Shown here piece by piece: positions 7,277 through 15,132 of a stretch of DNA of 54,744 nucleotides. A model generated the notes under the pieces. The model was not told where the DNA came from. It saw only the letters and a program-made list of their open reading frames with translations, and made no database searches. The stretch covers positions 1-54,744 of the forward strand of contig WFYI01000024.1 in the NCBI GenBank assembly GCA_015490155.1, given 5' to 3'. The first letter of the stretch is position 1, and each line of letters starts with the position of its first letter. The stretch comes from Aquificaceae bacterium (lineage in GTDB: Bacteria; Aquificota; Aquificia; Aquificales; Aquificaceae). The translations under genes were made by a program, and so were the position numbers.

Positions 7277-8525
7277 TTTGCCTGTAATCCACAAACTCGT
7301 TTACATCAACGCCTGTAAGCTCCTTAAAGAACCTGCTACCGAGACGCCCGAAGGACTCTGCCCCTAAGATAAGAACCGAAAGCCTTCCCGTAGCTATGTC
7401 CTTCGAATAAGAAGACAAAAGCTCCTCTACAAAGGATTTGCTCACCCCTGCACCGTCCTGAAGTGTATCTGCAGGAATCCCAACTCTTCTCTCAGCTTCC
7501 ACGTTCCCTATCACCATTAACCTCGAAACGGAACTTCTGAACTCTGTCTTTAGAGTTGCAGTCACCCTGCTGTTTAAAAACACATCTCTGTACTCGTATG
7601 GGACTAAAAAGGTAGGGTGAGTAGTTAGCTTAGGCTCTCTGAGTGGTATGTCCTGGAACGGCTCAAGGAGTTTTATCTTTACATACTGCTTGCTAAGGTA
7701 AAGCTCGTCTCCCACATGTTTGTAAACCTCTCCCTTTGCTACCCCCCTTATAGATTGGGAGTAAGGTTCTACAAAGGAAGGAATTATCTTCTTATCTATC
7801 TCGACCTTACCTTCAAGGAGAAACCAGTTCAGAAAAGGAAACTCAAACTCCTTTACCGGCAAGGATAGCTCTTCTGCAAACGCCCTTATGGACTTTATAA
7901 AAAGCGTCTCTTCCTTCGAGCCAGGCTGCCTTCCGCTACAGGAGACCAAATCCCACACCGCAAGCTCTCCCTTTTGATTGAACAAGCCGTGAACACAACC
8001 GCAGTAATCCTGATGGTAAATCTCCCTATCCTTAGAAAGTGTAAACATCTCTTGTGTACCACCGCCCTTGCGGTAGTTGAGTGCCAGAAATGATATAGAG
8101 TACTTCTCAGCTATCTCTTCCCCACTCTCCTTCAACTGCTCAAATTTCTTTTTGGGGCTCATGAGAAGTGTTGTAGTAAAGGTGGTAAAGCCCTCTTCCT
8201 TCGCAAACTTAGCAGAGCGTTCAAGCCTAAAGTCAAAACAGAGCTTACACCTTTCTCCCCTTTCAGGTTCCTTTTCATAGCCCTTGACTTTTTCCATCCA
8301 TGCCTCAACATCGTACTCTCCTTCCTCAAGCTCTATACCGAGTTCGTTGCATACCCTTTGGGTTTCCACGTACCTTAGCTTGTATTCCTCGTAGGGATGT
8401 ATGTTGGGGTCGTAGAAAAAGCCCTTAATGTAGGCATGGGGAAAATCCTGCCTAAGTCTTTTTAGGAAGTATACCGCATCCGGGGCGCAGCATATATGAA
8501 CGAGAATTTTACTCAACGTTTTCAC
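7263..8525 (-). CDS. queH: Epoxyqueuosine reductase QueH, long form
   Basis: The N-terminal 190 residues are QueH (DUF208): a Cys-Cys pair in ILVHICCAPDA (C12, C13), CKLCFDFRLERS near residue 93, and YCGCVHGLF near 175. QueH carries a 4Fe-4S cluster and reduces epoxyqueuosine to queuosine in tRNA modification, replacing cobalamin-dependent QueG. A further 220 residues follow without a recognisable family; long QueH forms occur in some other phyla. It overlaps hspR by 17 nt at its start, placing it in the dnaJ-hspR transcription unit. FolE, the first queuosine/folate pathway enzyme, is elsewhere in the window. Confidence 0.88.
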   Translation of the reverse strand: MKTLSKILVHICCAPDAVYFLKRLRQDFPHAYIKGFFYDPNIHPYEEYKLRYVETQRVCNELGIELEEGEYDVEAWMEKVKGYEKEPERGERCKLCFDFRLERSAKFAKEEGFTTFTTTLLMSPKKKFEQLKESGEEIAEKYSISFLALNYRKGGGTQEMFTLSKDREIYHQDYCGCVHGLFNQKGELAVWDLVSCSGRQPGSKEETLFIKSIRAFAEELSLPVKEFEFPFLNWFLLEGKVEIDKKIIPSFVEPYSQSIRGVAKGEVYKHVGDELYLSKQYVKIKLLEPFQDIPLREPKLTTHPTFLVPYEYRDVFLNSRVTATLKTEFRSSVSRLMVIGNVEAERRVGIPADTLQDGAGVSKSFVEELLSSYSKDIATGRLSVLILGAESFGRLGSRFFKELTGVDVNEFVDYRQNVFV

Positions 8526-8919
8526 CTCTAACTTTGTTCATTATAAGGTCTTCGACCTTCATAACCTTTCTCTTCGAAACATTAACTATAGATTTGGAAA
8601 ATTCCTCGCTCTCGTGTACTTTTGAGAATTCCTGCTTGATAAACTCTAAAAGCTGGTCAACCTGATTTTGTAGCTCCTCTACCTGAGACTTAAGATTTAA
8701 AATTACATCAACGCCTGCCAAATTTACACCAAGCTCCCTTGTCAGGAATAAGATGAACTCCAGCCTCTTTAAATCCTCATCAGAGTACAGCCTTGTATTA
8801 CCCTGTGTCCTTGAAGGTTTAAGCAATCCTTCCCGTTCGTAAAGTCTGAGCGTCTGAGGGTGTATGTCGTACATACGTGCGACCACTCCTATGGTGTAAC
8901 AGGCTTTATCCTTCTTCAT
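8509..8919 (-). CDS. hspR: MerR-family heat-shock repressor HspR
   Basis: A 136-residue MerR-type regulator: YTIGVVARMYDIHPQTLRLY, EREGLLKPSRTQGNTRLYS, DEDLKRLEFI are the winged-helix pattern of HspR, followed by a coiled-coil dimerisation helix (about residues 78-105). HspR represses dnaK/dnaJ-type operons by binding inverted repeats and is usually encoded directly after dnaJ, exactly as here (6 nt gap). I looked for its HAIR operator upstream of dnaJ and found no convincing copy. Confidence 0.9.
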   Translation of the reverse strand: MKKDKACYTIGVVARMYDIHPQTLRLYEREGLLKPSRTQGNTRLYSDEDLKRLEFILFLTRELGVNLAGVDVILNLKSQVEELQNQVDQLLEFIKQEFSKVHESEEFSKSIVNVSKRKVMKVEDLIMNKVRGENVE

Positions 8920-8925
8920 GGCTAG

Positions 8926-10077
8926 CTACCTCTTCTTAATCCTCTCCGGCTTGGGTAAAAGCTTATCCAACTCTTCGAGTAAGTTCTTTACCTTCTTTCC
9001 GTTGCCCATGAGCTTATCCATAAAACCTATCTTAGGTATGTCTATGTTTACCCTTACGAACATATCTCCGAACCCGCTTCCCTTGAGTCTGGGCATTCCC
9101 TTAGCGGGGACCTTTATGCTCTCTCCGTGCTGGACTCCCGCGGGGACTTTAACCTTAGTTGTCTCACCTGTTATCGTCGGAACATCAAGCTCCGTTCCTA
9201 AAACAGCTTCCGGGTAAGTTACATTTACATCTACATAGAGATTATCACCCTTCCTTTGAAAGATATTGTGAGGCTTAACCTTTATAAGTATGTAGAGGTC
9301 TCCGGAGGAACCTCCGAAAAAGCCTGAGTTTCCTTTCCCCTCCACCACGAGCTTTGAGCCGTTATCCACACCGGGAGGAATTCTTACCTTAATTTCTTCC
9401 TTGATGGGGACTGCACCCTTTCCTCCACACTTGTGGCACGGCTCTGCGGAAACTCCTTCCCCCCCACAGGTTGGACAGGTTTGAGCTATGGTCATTATAA
9501 ACTGCCTTTGAACCACCTGCCCGGTACCTCCGCAGGTAGGGCAGGTTTTAACACCTTTCTGCAAGTCCCTACCTTCTCCGCGACATTCGGAACACTCTAC
9601 ATACCTTTCAACAGGTACGCTTACGGTAGTACCCTTGTACGCATCCTCTAAAGATATTTCAACAGTTCTTACTATGTCCTCGCCCCTTACAGGTCGTCTC
9701 CTACCTCTACTGCTTCTTCTGCCTCTCGTAGCTCTCTCAAATATGGAATCGAAATCAAAACCGAAACCTCCCATGAAGTCCCGTAGTATTTCCTCAAGGT
9801 CTGGTATACCCTGAGCGTAAACCCCCTCCTGTCCTGAGCCTGCTCCCTCAAAAGCTGAATGCCCGTAAGTATCGTAAAGCTTCCGTTTTTCCGGGTCCGA
9901 GAGAACCTGATAAGCCTCGTTTACTTCTTTGAACTTCTCTTCCGCGTCCGGACTCTTGTTTAAATCAGGGTGGTACTTTCTCGCAAGCTTTCTGTAAGCC
10001 TTCTTAATTTCTTCCTGAGAAGCATTCCTCGGAACACCTAAAATCTCGTAGTAATCCCTCTTGGTAGAGGATGCCAT
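8926..10077 (-). CDS. dnaJ: Chaperone DnaJ
   Basis: A 383-residue complete type I Hsp40. J domain in residues 7-72 with HPD at 36-38; Gly/Phe-rich linker; zinc region near 150-220 with four CxxCxGxG repeats ([32 protein letters not shown]); C-terminal substrate-binding domains. It stimulates DnaK ATPase and binds unfolded proteins. The ATG follows a TAGGAGG ribosome site. It is the first gene of a dnaJ-hspR-queH-SDR unit. Confidence 0.97.
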   Translation of the reverse strand: MASSTKRDYYEILGVPRNASQEEIKKAYRKLARKYHPDLNKSPDAEEKFKEVNEAYQVLSDPEKRKLYDTYGHSAFEGAGSGQEGVYAQGIPDLEEILRDFMGGFGFDFDSIFERATRGRRSSRGRRRPVRGEDIVRTVEISLEDAYKGTTVSVPVERYVECSECRGEGRDLQKGVKTCPTCGGTGQVVQRQFIMTIAQTCPTCGGEGVSAEPCHKCGGKGAVPIKEEIKVRIPPGVDNGSKLVVEGKGNSGFFGGSSGDLYILIKVKPHNIFQRKGDNLYVDVNVTYPEAVLGTELDVPTITGETTKVKVPAGVQHGESIKVPAKGMPRLKGSGFGDMFVRVNIDIPKIGFMDKLMGNGKKVKNLLEELDKLLPKPERIKKR

Positions 10078-10114
10078 TTATAATCCTCCTATAAACTTTC
10101 CTTACACACAATTA

Positions 10115-10142
10115 ATAATAAATATTAGCGTGATGATGTCAA
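10115..10142 (-). promoter_or_regulatory. Promoter of dnaJ-hspR operon
   Basis: On the minus strand a perfect TTGACA (10137-10142) and TATTAT (10115-10120) are 16 nt apart, upstream of a 30-nt leader with AGGAGG. This is a strong vegetative-type promoter, consistent with repressor-controlled rather than alternative-sigma heat-shock expression. Confidence 0.7.
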
Positions 10143-10181
10143 GTATATAGGTAAGCCCTCAAAATTTCACCGCATTAAAAT

Positions 10182-10187
10182 TATAAT
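10182..10187 (+). promoter_or_regulatory. -10 box, leaderless hisIE
   Basis: TATAAT is followed by 8 nt and then the hisIE ATG at 10196. No Shine-Dalgarno site is present in those 8 nt. Confidence 0.5.
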
Positions 10188-10195
10188 GAAATAAG

Positions 10196-10813
10196 ATGAT
10201 AAAGCTTAAATTTGATTCCAAGGGAATTATACCCGTAGTAGCTCAAGACTACAGAACCGGTGAGGTTCGCATGCTCGCATGGGCAAACGAGGAGGCGGTA
10301 AAGATAACACTGGAAACGGGATACGCCCACTACTTCTCAAGGAGCAGAAACTCTATATGGAAGAAAGGAGAAACCTCGGGTGAAATTCAAAGGGTGGTTG
10401 AGGTAAGGCTTGATTGCGACGAGGACGCCCTGATATACGTAATTGAGCAGGAGAAGAACCGAGCCTGCCATACGGGTAAGAGGAACTGCTTCTATAGGAA
10501 TATAGACGGCAAGGAGGTGGAAAAGCCGCTACCCTTTGAGGCTCTCCAAAGGCTCCAGGAAATTGTTAGGGACAGACTGAAGGAAAAACCCGAAGACTCC
10601 TATACCGCAAAGCTTGCCTCCAAGGGATTTGAGAAGGTAGCCCAAAAGTTCGGTGAGGAAGCGGTAGAGAGCCTGATAGCTATACTAAAGGGCGATAAGA
10701 AAGAGATACTTTACGAGACCGCGGACATGTTTTACATGCTCACCTTGGCTCTCGAGCTGAGGGGTATAGAAATCACAGAAGTTTTTGAAGAGCTGATAGG
10801 GCGTATGAAGTGA
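10196..10813 (+). CDS. hisIE: Bifunctional HisIE: PR-AMP cyclohydrolase / PR-ATP pyrophosphatase
   Basis: A 205-residue fusion for histidine steps two and three. The HisI half (1-115) has WANEEA, SRSR..WKKGETSG, the metal site RLDCDEDA and CHTGKRNCFYR. The HisE half (about 120-205) has SYTAKLASKG, KFGEEAVES and ETADMFYML. Together they hydrolyse phosphoribosyl-ATP and open the purine ring. The gene stands alone on the plus strand, divergent from dnaJ and ending against the KaiC-like gene, so histidine genes are dispersed here. Confidence 0.95.
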   Translation: MIKLKFDSKGIIPVVAQDYRTGEVRMLAWANEEAVKITLETGYAHYFSRSRNSIWKKGETSGEIQRVVEVRLDCDEDALIYVIEQEKNRACHTGKRNCFYRNIDGKEVEKPLPFEALQRLQEIVRDRLKEKPEDSYTAKLASKGFEKVAQKFGEEAVESLIAILKGDKKEILYETADMFYMLTLALELRGIEITEVFEELIGRMK

Positions 10814-11683
10814 TTACCCCCCGCTAACCGGCTCCCCTACCTTCACTAAGCCCGTATCCGCTATCTCTAAAAACCTCGTTTTGGTGTCGTGTCCGCAGAG
10901 CCTACATCCGTCTATCCTGAAGAGCCTGACCACCTCACCTACGGGCTTTCCGTAAATCTGAGATGCGGTCTTGGTCATTATAAGCTCTTTGGCGAGCACC
11001 ATGGTGCAGTCTACTATGTGGCTCACGGCGTATCCACCTGCAGCTTCCGCGGATAGCTCCTCGTGCCCGCTCCGTTTCTGAGATACCAGCAGGGCGGTCT
11101 GATACCACTTCTTCATAAAGTTAAAGACCTGTCTGACTACGCTTCGCGCCATCATCTCCTTGGCTTCGTATAGTCCCGTGATGGAGTCTATTATCGTGTG
11201 GCTCACCTTATACTCCTTTATAGCAAAGGCTAAGGTATTCAACAGGTTGGGGATGCTGTCCCTGAGAGAGGAGTGGCTGGCAGCGTCTATCAAAACTATG
11301 TTGTTCTCTATTTGCGAAAACTTAACGCCCATGGCGTTTGCCCTCTCCTTCAGACCGAGGCTTACAAAGGGTGCAGGACTCTCAACGGTTATAAAGGCTA
11401 CCCTTTCCCCCCTCTGCGCTTGCTTAACGGCATACTGCTCCACCATGAGGGATTTGCCCGTGTCCGATACGCCCGTTATGTTCACCACCGAGTAAGCGGG
11501 TATCCCACCTAAGGGCTTTTTAATTACCTTTTCTCCTTCTATTTCCGCATGAAAGAAAAGCTCATCCAGACCTTCTACTCCCGTAGGAATGCCTCTGAGC
11601 TGGGGAGCCTTTTTAAGAGCCTCTCCGACTACCCATATACCCTCTTCTACCACACGGGACTTTTGCGGTGTGTCCTTATCCAT
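10814..11683 (-). CDS. KaiC/RadA-like RecA-fold ATPase
   Basis: A 289-residue RecA-superfamily ATPase. Walker A is GVSDTGKS (about residues 71-78) and Walker B lies in HTIIDSITGLYE; SLMVEQYAVKQAQRGERVAF is the KaiC/RadA helix pattern. The C-terminus has a CRLCGH pair that may bind metal. The start at 11683 (MDKDTPQK) is chosen because the longer frame upstream is a translation of the tRNA-Ser gene. The ATG is only 8 nt after the tRNA CCA and lacks a ribosome site, so the mRNA may be made by tRNA 3' processing. Its biological role is unknown. Confidence 0.82.
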   Translation of the reverse strand: MDKDTPQKSRVVEEGIWVVGEALKKAPQLRGIPTGVEGLDELFFHAEIEGEKVIKKPLGGIPAYSVVNITGVSDTGKSLMVEQYAVKQAQRGERVAFITVESPAPFVSLGLKERANAMGVKFSQIENNIVLIDAASHSSLRDSIPNLLNTLAFAIKEYKVSHTIIDSITGLYEAKEMMARSVVRQVFNFMKKWYQTALLVSQKRSGHEELSAEAAGGYAVSHIVDCTMVLAKELIMTKTASQIYGKPVGEVVRLFRIDGCRLCGHDTKTRFLEIADTGLVKVGEPVSGG

Positions 11684-11691
11684 GGTTAAAC

Positions 11692-11783
11692 TGGCGGAAG
11701 GGGAGGGATTCGAACCCTCGGTACGGGGAAACCCGTACACGGCGTTTCCAGCGCCGCGCCTTCGTCCACTCGGCCACCCTTCC
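11692..11783 (-). tRNA. tRNA-Ser (anticodon GGA)
   Basis: Type II tRNA with a long variable arm (GTACGGG/CCCGTAC). Acceptor GGAAGGG pairs with CCCTTCC. The anticodon stem CGGCG/CGCCG encloses CTGGAAA, with anticodon GGA. The discriminator is G and CCA is encoded. A TAAAAT box (11804-11809, minus strand) sits 20 nt upstream. Confidence 0.97.
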
Positions 11784-11859
11784 TGCAACCGAAGGTTAGA
11801 ATAATTTTACAATAGTAAAAGCACGGAAGTAGCCTGCTTCAGCAACAAAGCAAGAAATG

Positions 11860-12045
11860 AGATGCCCACTTTAAACTAAAGGAGCTTTAGCGAATTCTTA
11901 ATCCCTTAAGGGAAACAGACCTCGATATGATATATGATACTACCTGCGTCAATTTACGTAGGACTCTTGGAGCTGCAGTACTTTCTAAATTACTGGTAGT
12001 AATTACTGAACAGCTACACTCCCAAAGTGCAAGACAGAAGTAAAA
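11860..12045 (+). other. Structured non-coding stretch, possible RNA gene
   Basis: This 280-nt gap between tRNA-Ser and tpiA has no convincing gene but several hairpins: CTAAAG-GAG-CTTTAG (11876-11890), palindrome TCCCTTAAGGGA (11902-11913), CCTGCGT/ACGTAGG (11943-11962) and a compound stem 11971-12015 (AGCTGCAGTA with TACTG-AA-CAGCT, enclosing AATTACT-GGT-AGTAATT). Transcription direction is unclear; a minus-strand TATAAG box at about 12049-12054 could start a 6S-size RNA. Identity is unproven, and the strand given is arbitrary. Confidence 0.25.
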
Positions 12046-12050
12046 GAACT

Positions 12051-12056
12051 TATAAT
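12051..12056 (+). promoter_or_regulatory. -10 box, leaderless tpiA
   Basis: TATAAT followed by 8 nt (TTTTCCCC) and the tpiA ATG. The short stretch has no Shine-Dalgarno sequence. Confidence 0.5.
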
Positions 12057-12064
12057 TTTTCCCC

Positions 12065-12817
12065 ATGAAGTTAATAGCCGCCAACTGGAAGATGCACAAG
12101 ACGCCCTCGGAGGCGAGAGAGTATGTAAATAAGTTCTTAGAGCTTTACGAAGCTAAGCAAGGAAGGGAGGTCTTAATCTGCCCGCCTTTTACCTCCCTGT
12201 GCGCCGTGCAGGAAACTTTAGAGGGAAGCGAGATTAAACTGGGCGCGCAGAACTGCTATTACGAAAAAGAGGGAGCATTCACAGGAGAGGTATCTCTGAA
12301 GTTCCTCAAGGAGCTCGGCTGCTCTTACGTAATAGTCGGACACTCGGAGCGTAGGCACATCTTTGGAGAAAGCGACGAAATAATAAATAAGAAAGTGGTA
12401 GCGTGTCTTGAAGAGGGCATAAGACCCATAATTTGCGTTGGGGAAAAGTTAGAGGAGCGAGAAGCTGGCATAACCTTTAAGGTTATAGAAAATCAGCTCA
12501 GGTTGGCACTATCGGGTGTAGAAAACTATACGGATAGGGTAGATATAGCTTATGAGCCTGTATGGGCGATAGGAACTGGCATGCCGGCCACACCCCAAGA
12601 CGCGGTGGCGGTTCACAGGTTTATAAGAGACCTCATAAAGGTCTTAAATCCGGAAAGTGGTATGAACTTCAGGGTACTCTACGGTGGGAGCGTTAAGCCT
12701 GACAATGCAAAGGAGTTTACCAAATACAGGGAGATAGACGGCTTCTTGGTAGGCGGTGCTAGCCTAAAGCCTGAAACCTTTATTGAGATTGTAAATGCCT
12801 TTAAGGATGTAAACTAA
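12065..12817 (+). CDS. tpiA: Triosephosphate isomerase
   Basis: A 250-residue complete enzyme that interconverts glyceraldehyde-3-phosphate and dihydroxyacetone phosphate. Catalytic residues are visible: Lys9 in AANWKMH, His in VGHSERR (about residue 95) and Glu in the PROSITE-type AYEPVWAIGTG (about 160-170), with the phosphate-binding YGGSVKPDNA near 213. The gene appears leaderless. Its last 54 nt overlap the 3' end of the convergent LptF/G-like gene. Confidence 0.97.
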   Translation: MKLIAANWKMHKTPSEAREYVNKFLELYEAKQGREVLICPPFTSLCAVQETLEGSEIKLGAQNCYYEKEGAFTGEVSLKFLKELGCSYVIVGHSERRHIFGESDEIINKKVVACLEEGIRPIICVGEKLEEREAGITFKVIENQLRLALSGVENYTDRVDIAYEPVWAIGTGMPATPQDAVAVHRFIRDLIKVLNPESGMNFRVLYGGSVKPDNAKEFTKYREIDGFLVGGASLKPETFIEIVNAFKDVN

Positions 12818-13837
12818 GTAAATCCCGTAAAGGAATAAAACCGGTAGGGGAGAAACTCCAGCCTTAGAGGGGAGTATGTCGAGCAGGGAGACTATGAACC
12901 AAACGAGCGAAGCGTTCACTAAAAAATACAAAGAGCTAACCTTTAAACTCCTGTATCTGAGCATGGAGTAAGATACGGGAACTACCAAAAACAGGGGAAA
13001 CAGAGACATTCCGATTCTGTAAAGAATTTCCCCCAAATAGGGGCTTACATCGAAACCCACCTTAGAACCTACCGTGTAAAGGTGCACGAGGGCTAAAAAG
13101 GACACGTGCTCCACACGCTCCGCAAAAAGGGATATGTCCTTAAGGTTTATACCTACCTCTATGGTGTCTCCGGAAATGTTTTCTCTAAACTTTCCTTTTA
13201 CAAAGTCGTACTCCGTTCCGTAAAAAGCCTCCACGAGATTTCCCCTCCACACGCCCATATCACAGCTTATAACCTTTTGGATTTCCGTACCAACTCCTGA
13301 TTTAATCAGGAACAAATCTGCAAAGGTTCCGCTCCTTATGTCCAAACTTCCAACATAAACGTATACCTTTGAGTCCTTGTCCCTTTTTACGAACCAGAAA
13401 TCCGTGATAAGGGTTCCTGTTTCCTGCTTTTTCTTATAGTTTTTCTCTATCAGCCACACGTTTTTCATAAGCCACGGAAAGAAGTCGTTACTCAGGACGA
13501 GGTTTGAGAATGAAAGAAGCAAGGAGAGAACTACAGGCATCAAAGCCACTCTAAGAGGCGAAAGCCCTATAGACTGGGCTACGACGTCTAACCCTCTTAA
13601 AACAATCCTTCTTAGAAAGAGTAGAACGCTCAGAGCAAGAGATATGGGGCTAAGCACGTAAAAACTTGTAAGAACTATAAAAAACGTATACTTGATAGCT
13701 AAAGAAGGCTCTTTTACCTTAAAGGCAAGGAAAAATTCGAGAAGGGCATACATACCTGATATAGATAGAACAACGAGGTTTATTAAGGAAAAGAGCCTCA
13801 GTGCACCTACAAGGGAGTAGAGGTTGTATAGTTTCAT
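12764..13837 (-). CDS. LptF/LptG (YjgP/YjgQ) family permease
   Basis: A 357-residue protein with three hydrophobic segments near the start, a periplasmic beta-rich region (about 130-255), and three more near the C-terminus, matching LPS export permeases LptF/LptG. Diagnostic text includes an ISLALSVLLFLRRI-type second helix and LGEILYRIGMSLFPLFLVVP. LptF and LptG form the membrane part of the LptB2FG transporter that extracts LPS; only one homologue is here. Other LPS genes (waaA, rfaE2) lie within 5 kb. Overlaps tpiA tail-to-tail by 54 nt. Confidence 0.82.
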   Translation of the reverse strand: MKLYNLYSLVGALRLFSLINLVVLSISGMYALLEFFLAFKVKEPSLAIKYTFFIVLTSFYVLSPISLALSVLLFLRRIVLRGLDVVAQSIGLSPLRVALMPVVLSLLLSFSNLVLSNDFFPWLMKNVWLIEKNYKKKQETGTLITDFWFVKRDKDSKVYVYVGSLDIRSGTFADLFLIKSGVGTEIQKVISCDMGVWRGNLVEAFYGTEYDFVKGKFRENISGDTIEVGINLKDISLFAERVEHVSFLALVHLYTVGSKVGFDVSPYLGEILYRIGMSLFPLFLVVPVSYSMLRYRSLKVSSLYFLVNASLVWFIVSLLDILPSKAGVSPLPVLFLYGIYLVYILKGIYNLNKGFRL

Positions 13838-13844
13838 TTGGTGA

Positions 13845-13850
13845 TATAAT
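13845..13850 (+). promoter_or_regulatory. -10 box of tRNA-Ser / thiE unit
   Basis: TATAAT lies 19 nt before the tRNA-Ser(GCT) 5' end. The complementary strand of the same AT-rich patch (TAAAAT at 13849-13854, 11 nt from the start) could serve the divergent LptF/G-like gene. Confidence 0.5.
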
Positions 13851-13869
13851 TTTAAACTCCCGTGAGGCA

Positions 13870-13962
13870 GGAGAGGTGGCCGAGCGGCCGAAGGCGGCTC
13901 CCTGCTAAGGAGTTGAGCGGGTCACTCCCGCTCCGTGGGTTCGAATCCCACCCTCTCCGCCA
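13870..13962 (+). tRNA. tRNA-Ser (anticodon GCT)
   Basis: Type II tRNA: acceptor GGAGAGG/CCTCTCC, anticodon loop CTGCTAA with anticodon GCT, long variable arm AGCGGGT..ACTCCCGCT, T-arm GGTTCGAATCC, discriminator G, encoded CCA. The thiE ATG begins 24 nt after the CCA with its own AGGAGG site and no intervening promoter. Confidence 0.97.
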
Positions 13963-13985
13963 CTAAGTTCAAATAGGAGGAAAAG

Positions 13986-14636
13986 ATGAACCTTAATATA
14001 TACCTAATAACGGACGATAAGTACTTCAGGGATAGAGAGCTTATACCTACCGTGGAAAAAGCCCTTCAGGGAGGAGTAACCGCGGTTCAGTACAGATTTA
14101 AAAACAAAACAACTCGGGAGATGTTCGAGGAACTTACACAGCTCAGGGAGCTTACCCGTAGGTACGGTGCAGACTTGGTGGTAAACGATAGGGTTGACTT
14201 AGCCCTTGGGGTTGAAGCGGACGGAGTTCACGTGGGAAAGGAAGACCTCCCTCCGGAAGTGGTGAGGAAGGTCGTAGGAGATAAGCTATTTATAGGCTAC
14301 TCCGTGAACTCGGTGGAGGAGATAGAAAGGACTAACGAGATGCCTGTAGACTACATAGGCTTCGGTTCTGTGTATCCCACATCTACTAAAGAGAAGTTCG
14401 TCTTAGCAGGCCTGGAAGCCCTGTCCGAAGCGGTAAAACGCTCAAGCAAGCCCGTAGTAGCCATAGGTGGGATAATGCAGTACAGGGTTCCCGAGGTTAT
14501 AAAGGCGGGAGCTAAGAACATAGCCACCGTATCGGGAATACTGGGATTTGAGGACGTAAAGTCGGCCGCAGAGTCCTTCGTTAGAGCTTACAAGGATACG
14601 GTAAGACAGCTCTTGCTTATGGGCAAGCTGGTTTAA
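13986..14636 (+). CDS. thiE: Thiamine phosphate synthase
   Basis: A 216-residue TIM barrel that joins HMP-pyrophosphate and thiazole phosphate. Substrate-binding text is conserved: VQYRFKNK, VVNDRVDLALGVEADGVHVG, GKEDLPP, the phosphate loop FGSVYPTSTKEKF and AIGGI. These distinguish it from the TenI-like paralogue at 19.8 kb. A strong TAGGAGG site precedes the ATG. It lies 24 nt behind tRNA-Ser(GCT) and its stop overlaps that of rfaE2 by 4 nt. Confidence 0.93.
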   Translation: MNLNIYLITDDKYFRDRELIPTVEKALQGGVTAVQYRFKNKTTREMFEELTQLRELTRRYGADLVVNDRVDLALGVEADGVHVGKEDLPPEVVRKVVGDKLFIGYSVNSVEEIERTNEMPVDYIGFGSVYPTSTKEKFVLAGLEALSEAVKRSSKPVVAIGGIMQYRVPEVIKAGAKNIATVSGILGFEDVKSAAESFVRAYKDTVRQLLLMGKLV

Positions 14637-15109
14637 GAGGTCTTTCCTCCGTATCTGCCGAGTATAGTTTCTATTATCCGAGAAGTAGAGATATTATAGT
14701 CAAAGGGAATTGTCAATACCTTTCCCCCGTAGGATTCAACGAAGTCTTTGCCCACTATACTTTCCACTCTCCAGTCTCCGCCCTTGACGAGTATGTGCGG
14801 TTTTACTCTCTTTATAAGCTCTAAAGGGGTTTCTTCCGAAAAAGGGAGGACGAAATCTACGGGTTTCAACGAGGATAGGACTTTTACCCTCATCTCCAAA
14901 GGAACAATAGGGCGATTTTCTCCTTTTATCTTCCTCACGGATTCGTCCGTATTTATACCCACCACAAGCACATCTCCGAGCTTTTTAGCCTTATCAAGGT
15001 AGTCCACGTGTCCCGCATGGATTATGTCAAAACAGCCGTTTGTAAAAACAATCTTCTTGCCCTCTTTTCGTAGTTTCTGAATTGAGCCAAGTTGGGAGGT
15101 TATGTCCAT
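14633..15109 (-). CDS. rfaE2: RfaE2-type heptose 1-phosphate adenylyltransferase
   Basis: A 158-residue stand-alone version of the HldE C-terminal domain. The cytidylyltransferase signature TNGCFDIIHAGHVDYL (about residues 22-37) and VVGINTDESV, RPIVPLEMR, VKGGDW, STSRII are all present. It adenylylates D-glycero-beta-D-manno-heptose 1-phosphate for LPS inner-core synthesis. The kinase half is not fused and not nearby. Convergent with thiE, divergent from corA. Confidence 0.92.
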   Translation of the reverse strand: MDITSQLGSIQKLRKEGKKIVFTNGCFDIIHAGHVDYLDKAKKLGDVLVVGINTDESVRKIKGENRPIVPLEMRVKVLSSLKPVDFVLPFSEETPLELIKRVKPHILVKGGDWRVESIVGKDFVESYGGKVLTIPFDYNISTSRIIETILGRYGGKTS

Positions 15110-15119
15110 CGTGTAATTT

Positions 15120-15125
15120 TAAAAT
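15120..15125 (+). promoter_or_regulatory. -10 box, leaderless corA
   Basis: TAAAAT ends 7 nt before the GTG start of corA, with no ribosome site between. Confidence 0.4.
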
Positions 15126-15132
15126 ATTAATT

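Noticed and set aside
10078-10195. HspR operator (HAIR, CTTGAGT-N7-ACTCAAG) upstream of dnaJ
   Set aside because: CTTGAC and TTGAGG fragments occur but in direct, not inverted, orientation with wrong spacing.
11684-11788. N-terminal extension of the KaiC-like gene
   Set aside because: The extra 35 residues are a translation of the tRNA-Ser(GGA) gene on the same strand; the true start is ATG 11683.
15082-15132. Earlier ATG start for corA
   Set aside because: The added 17 residues lie in the divergent rfaE2 coding region and do not look like CorA; the -10 box would be inside the gene.
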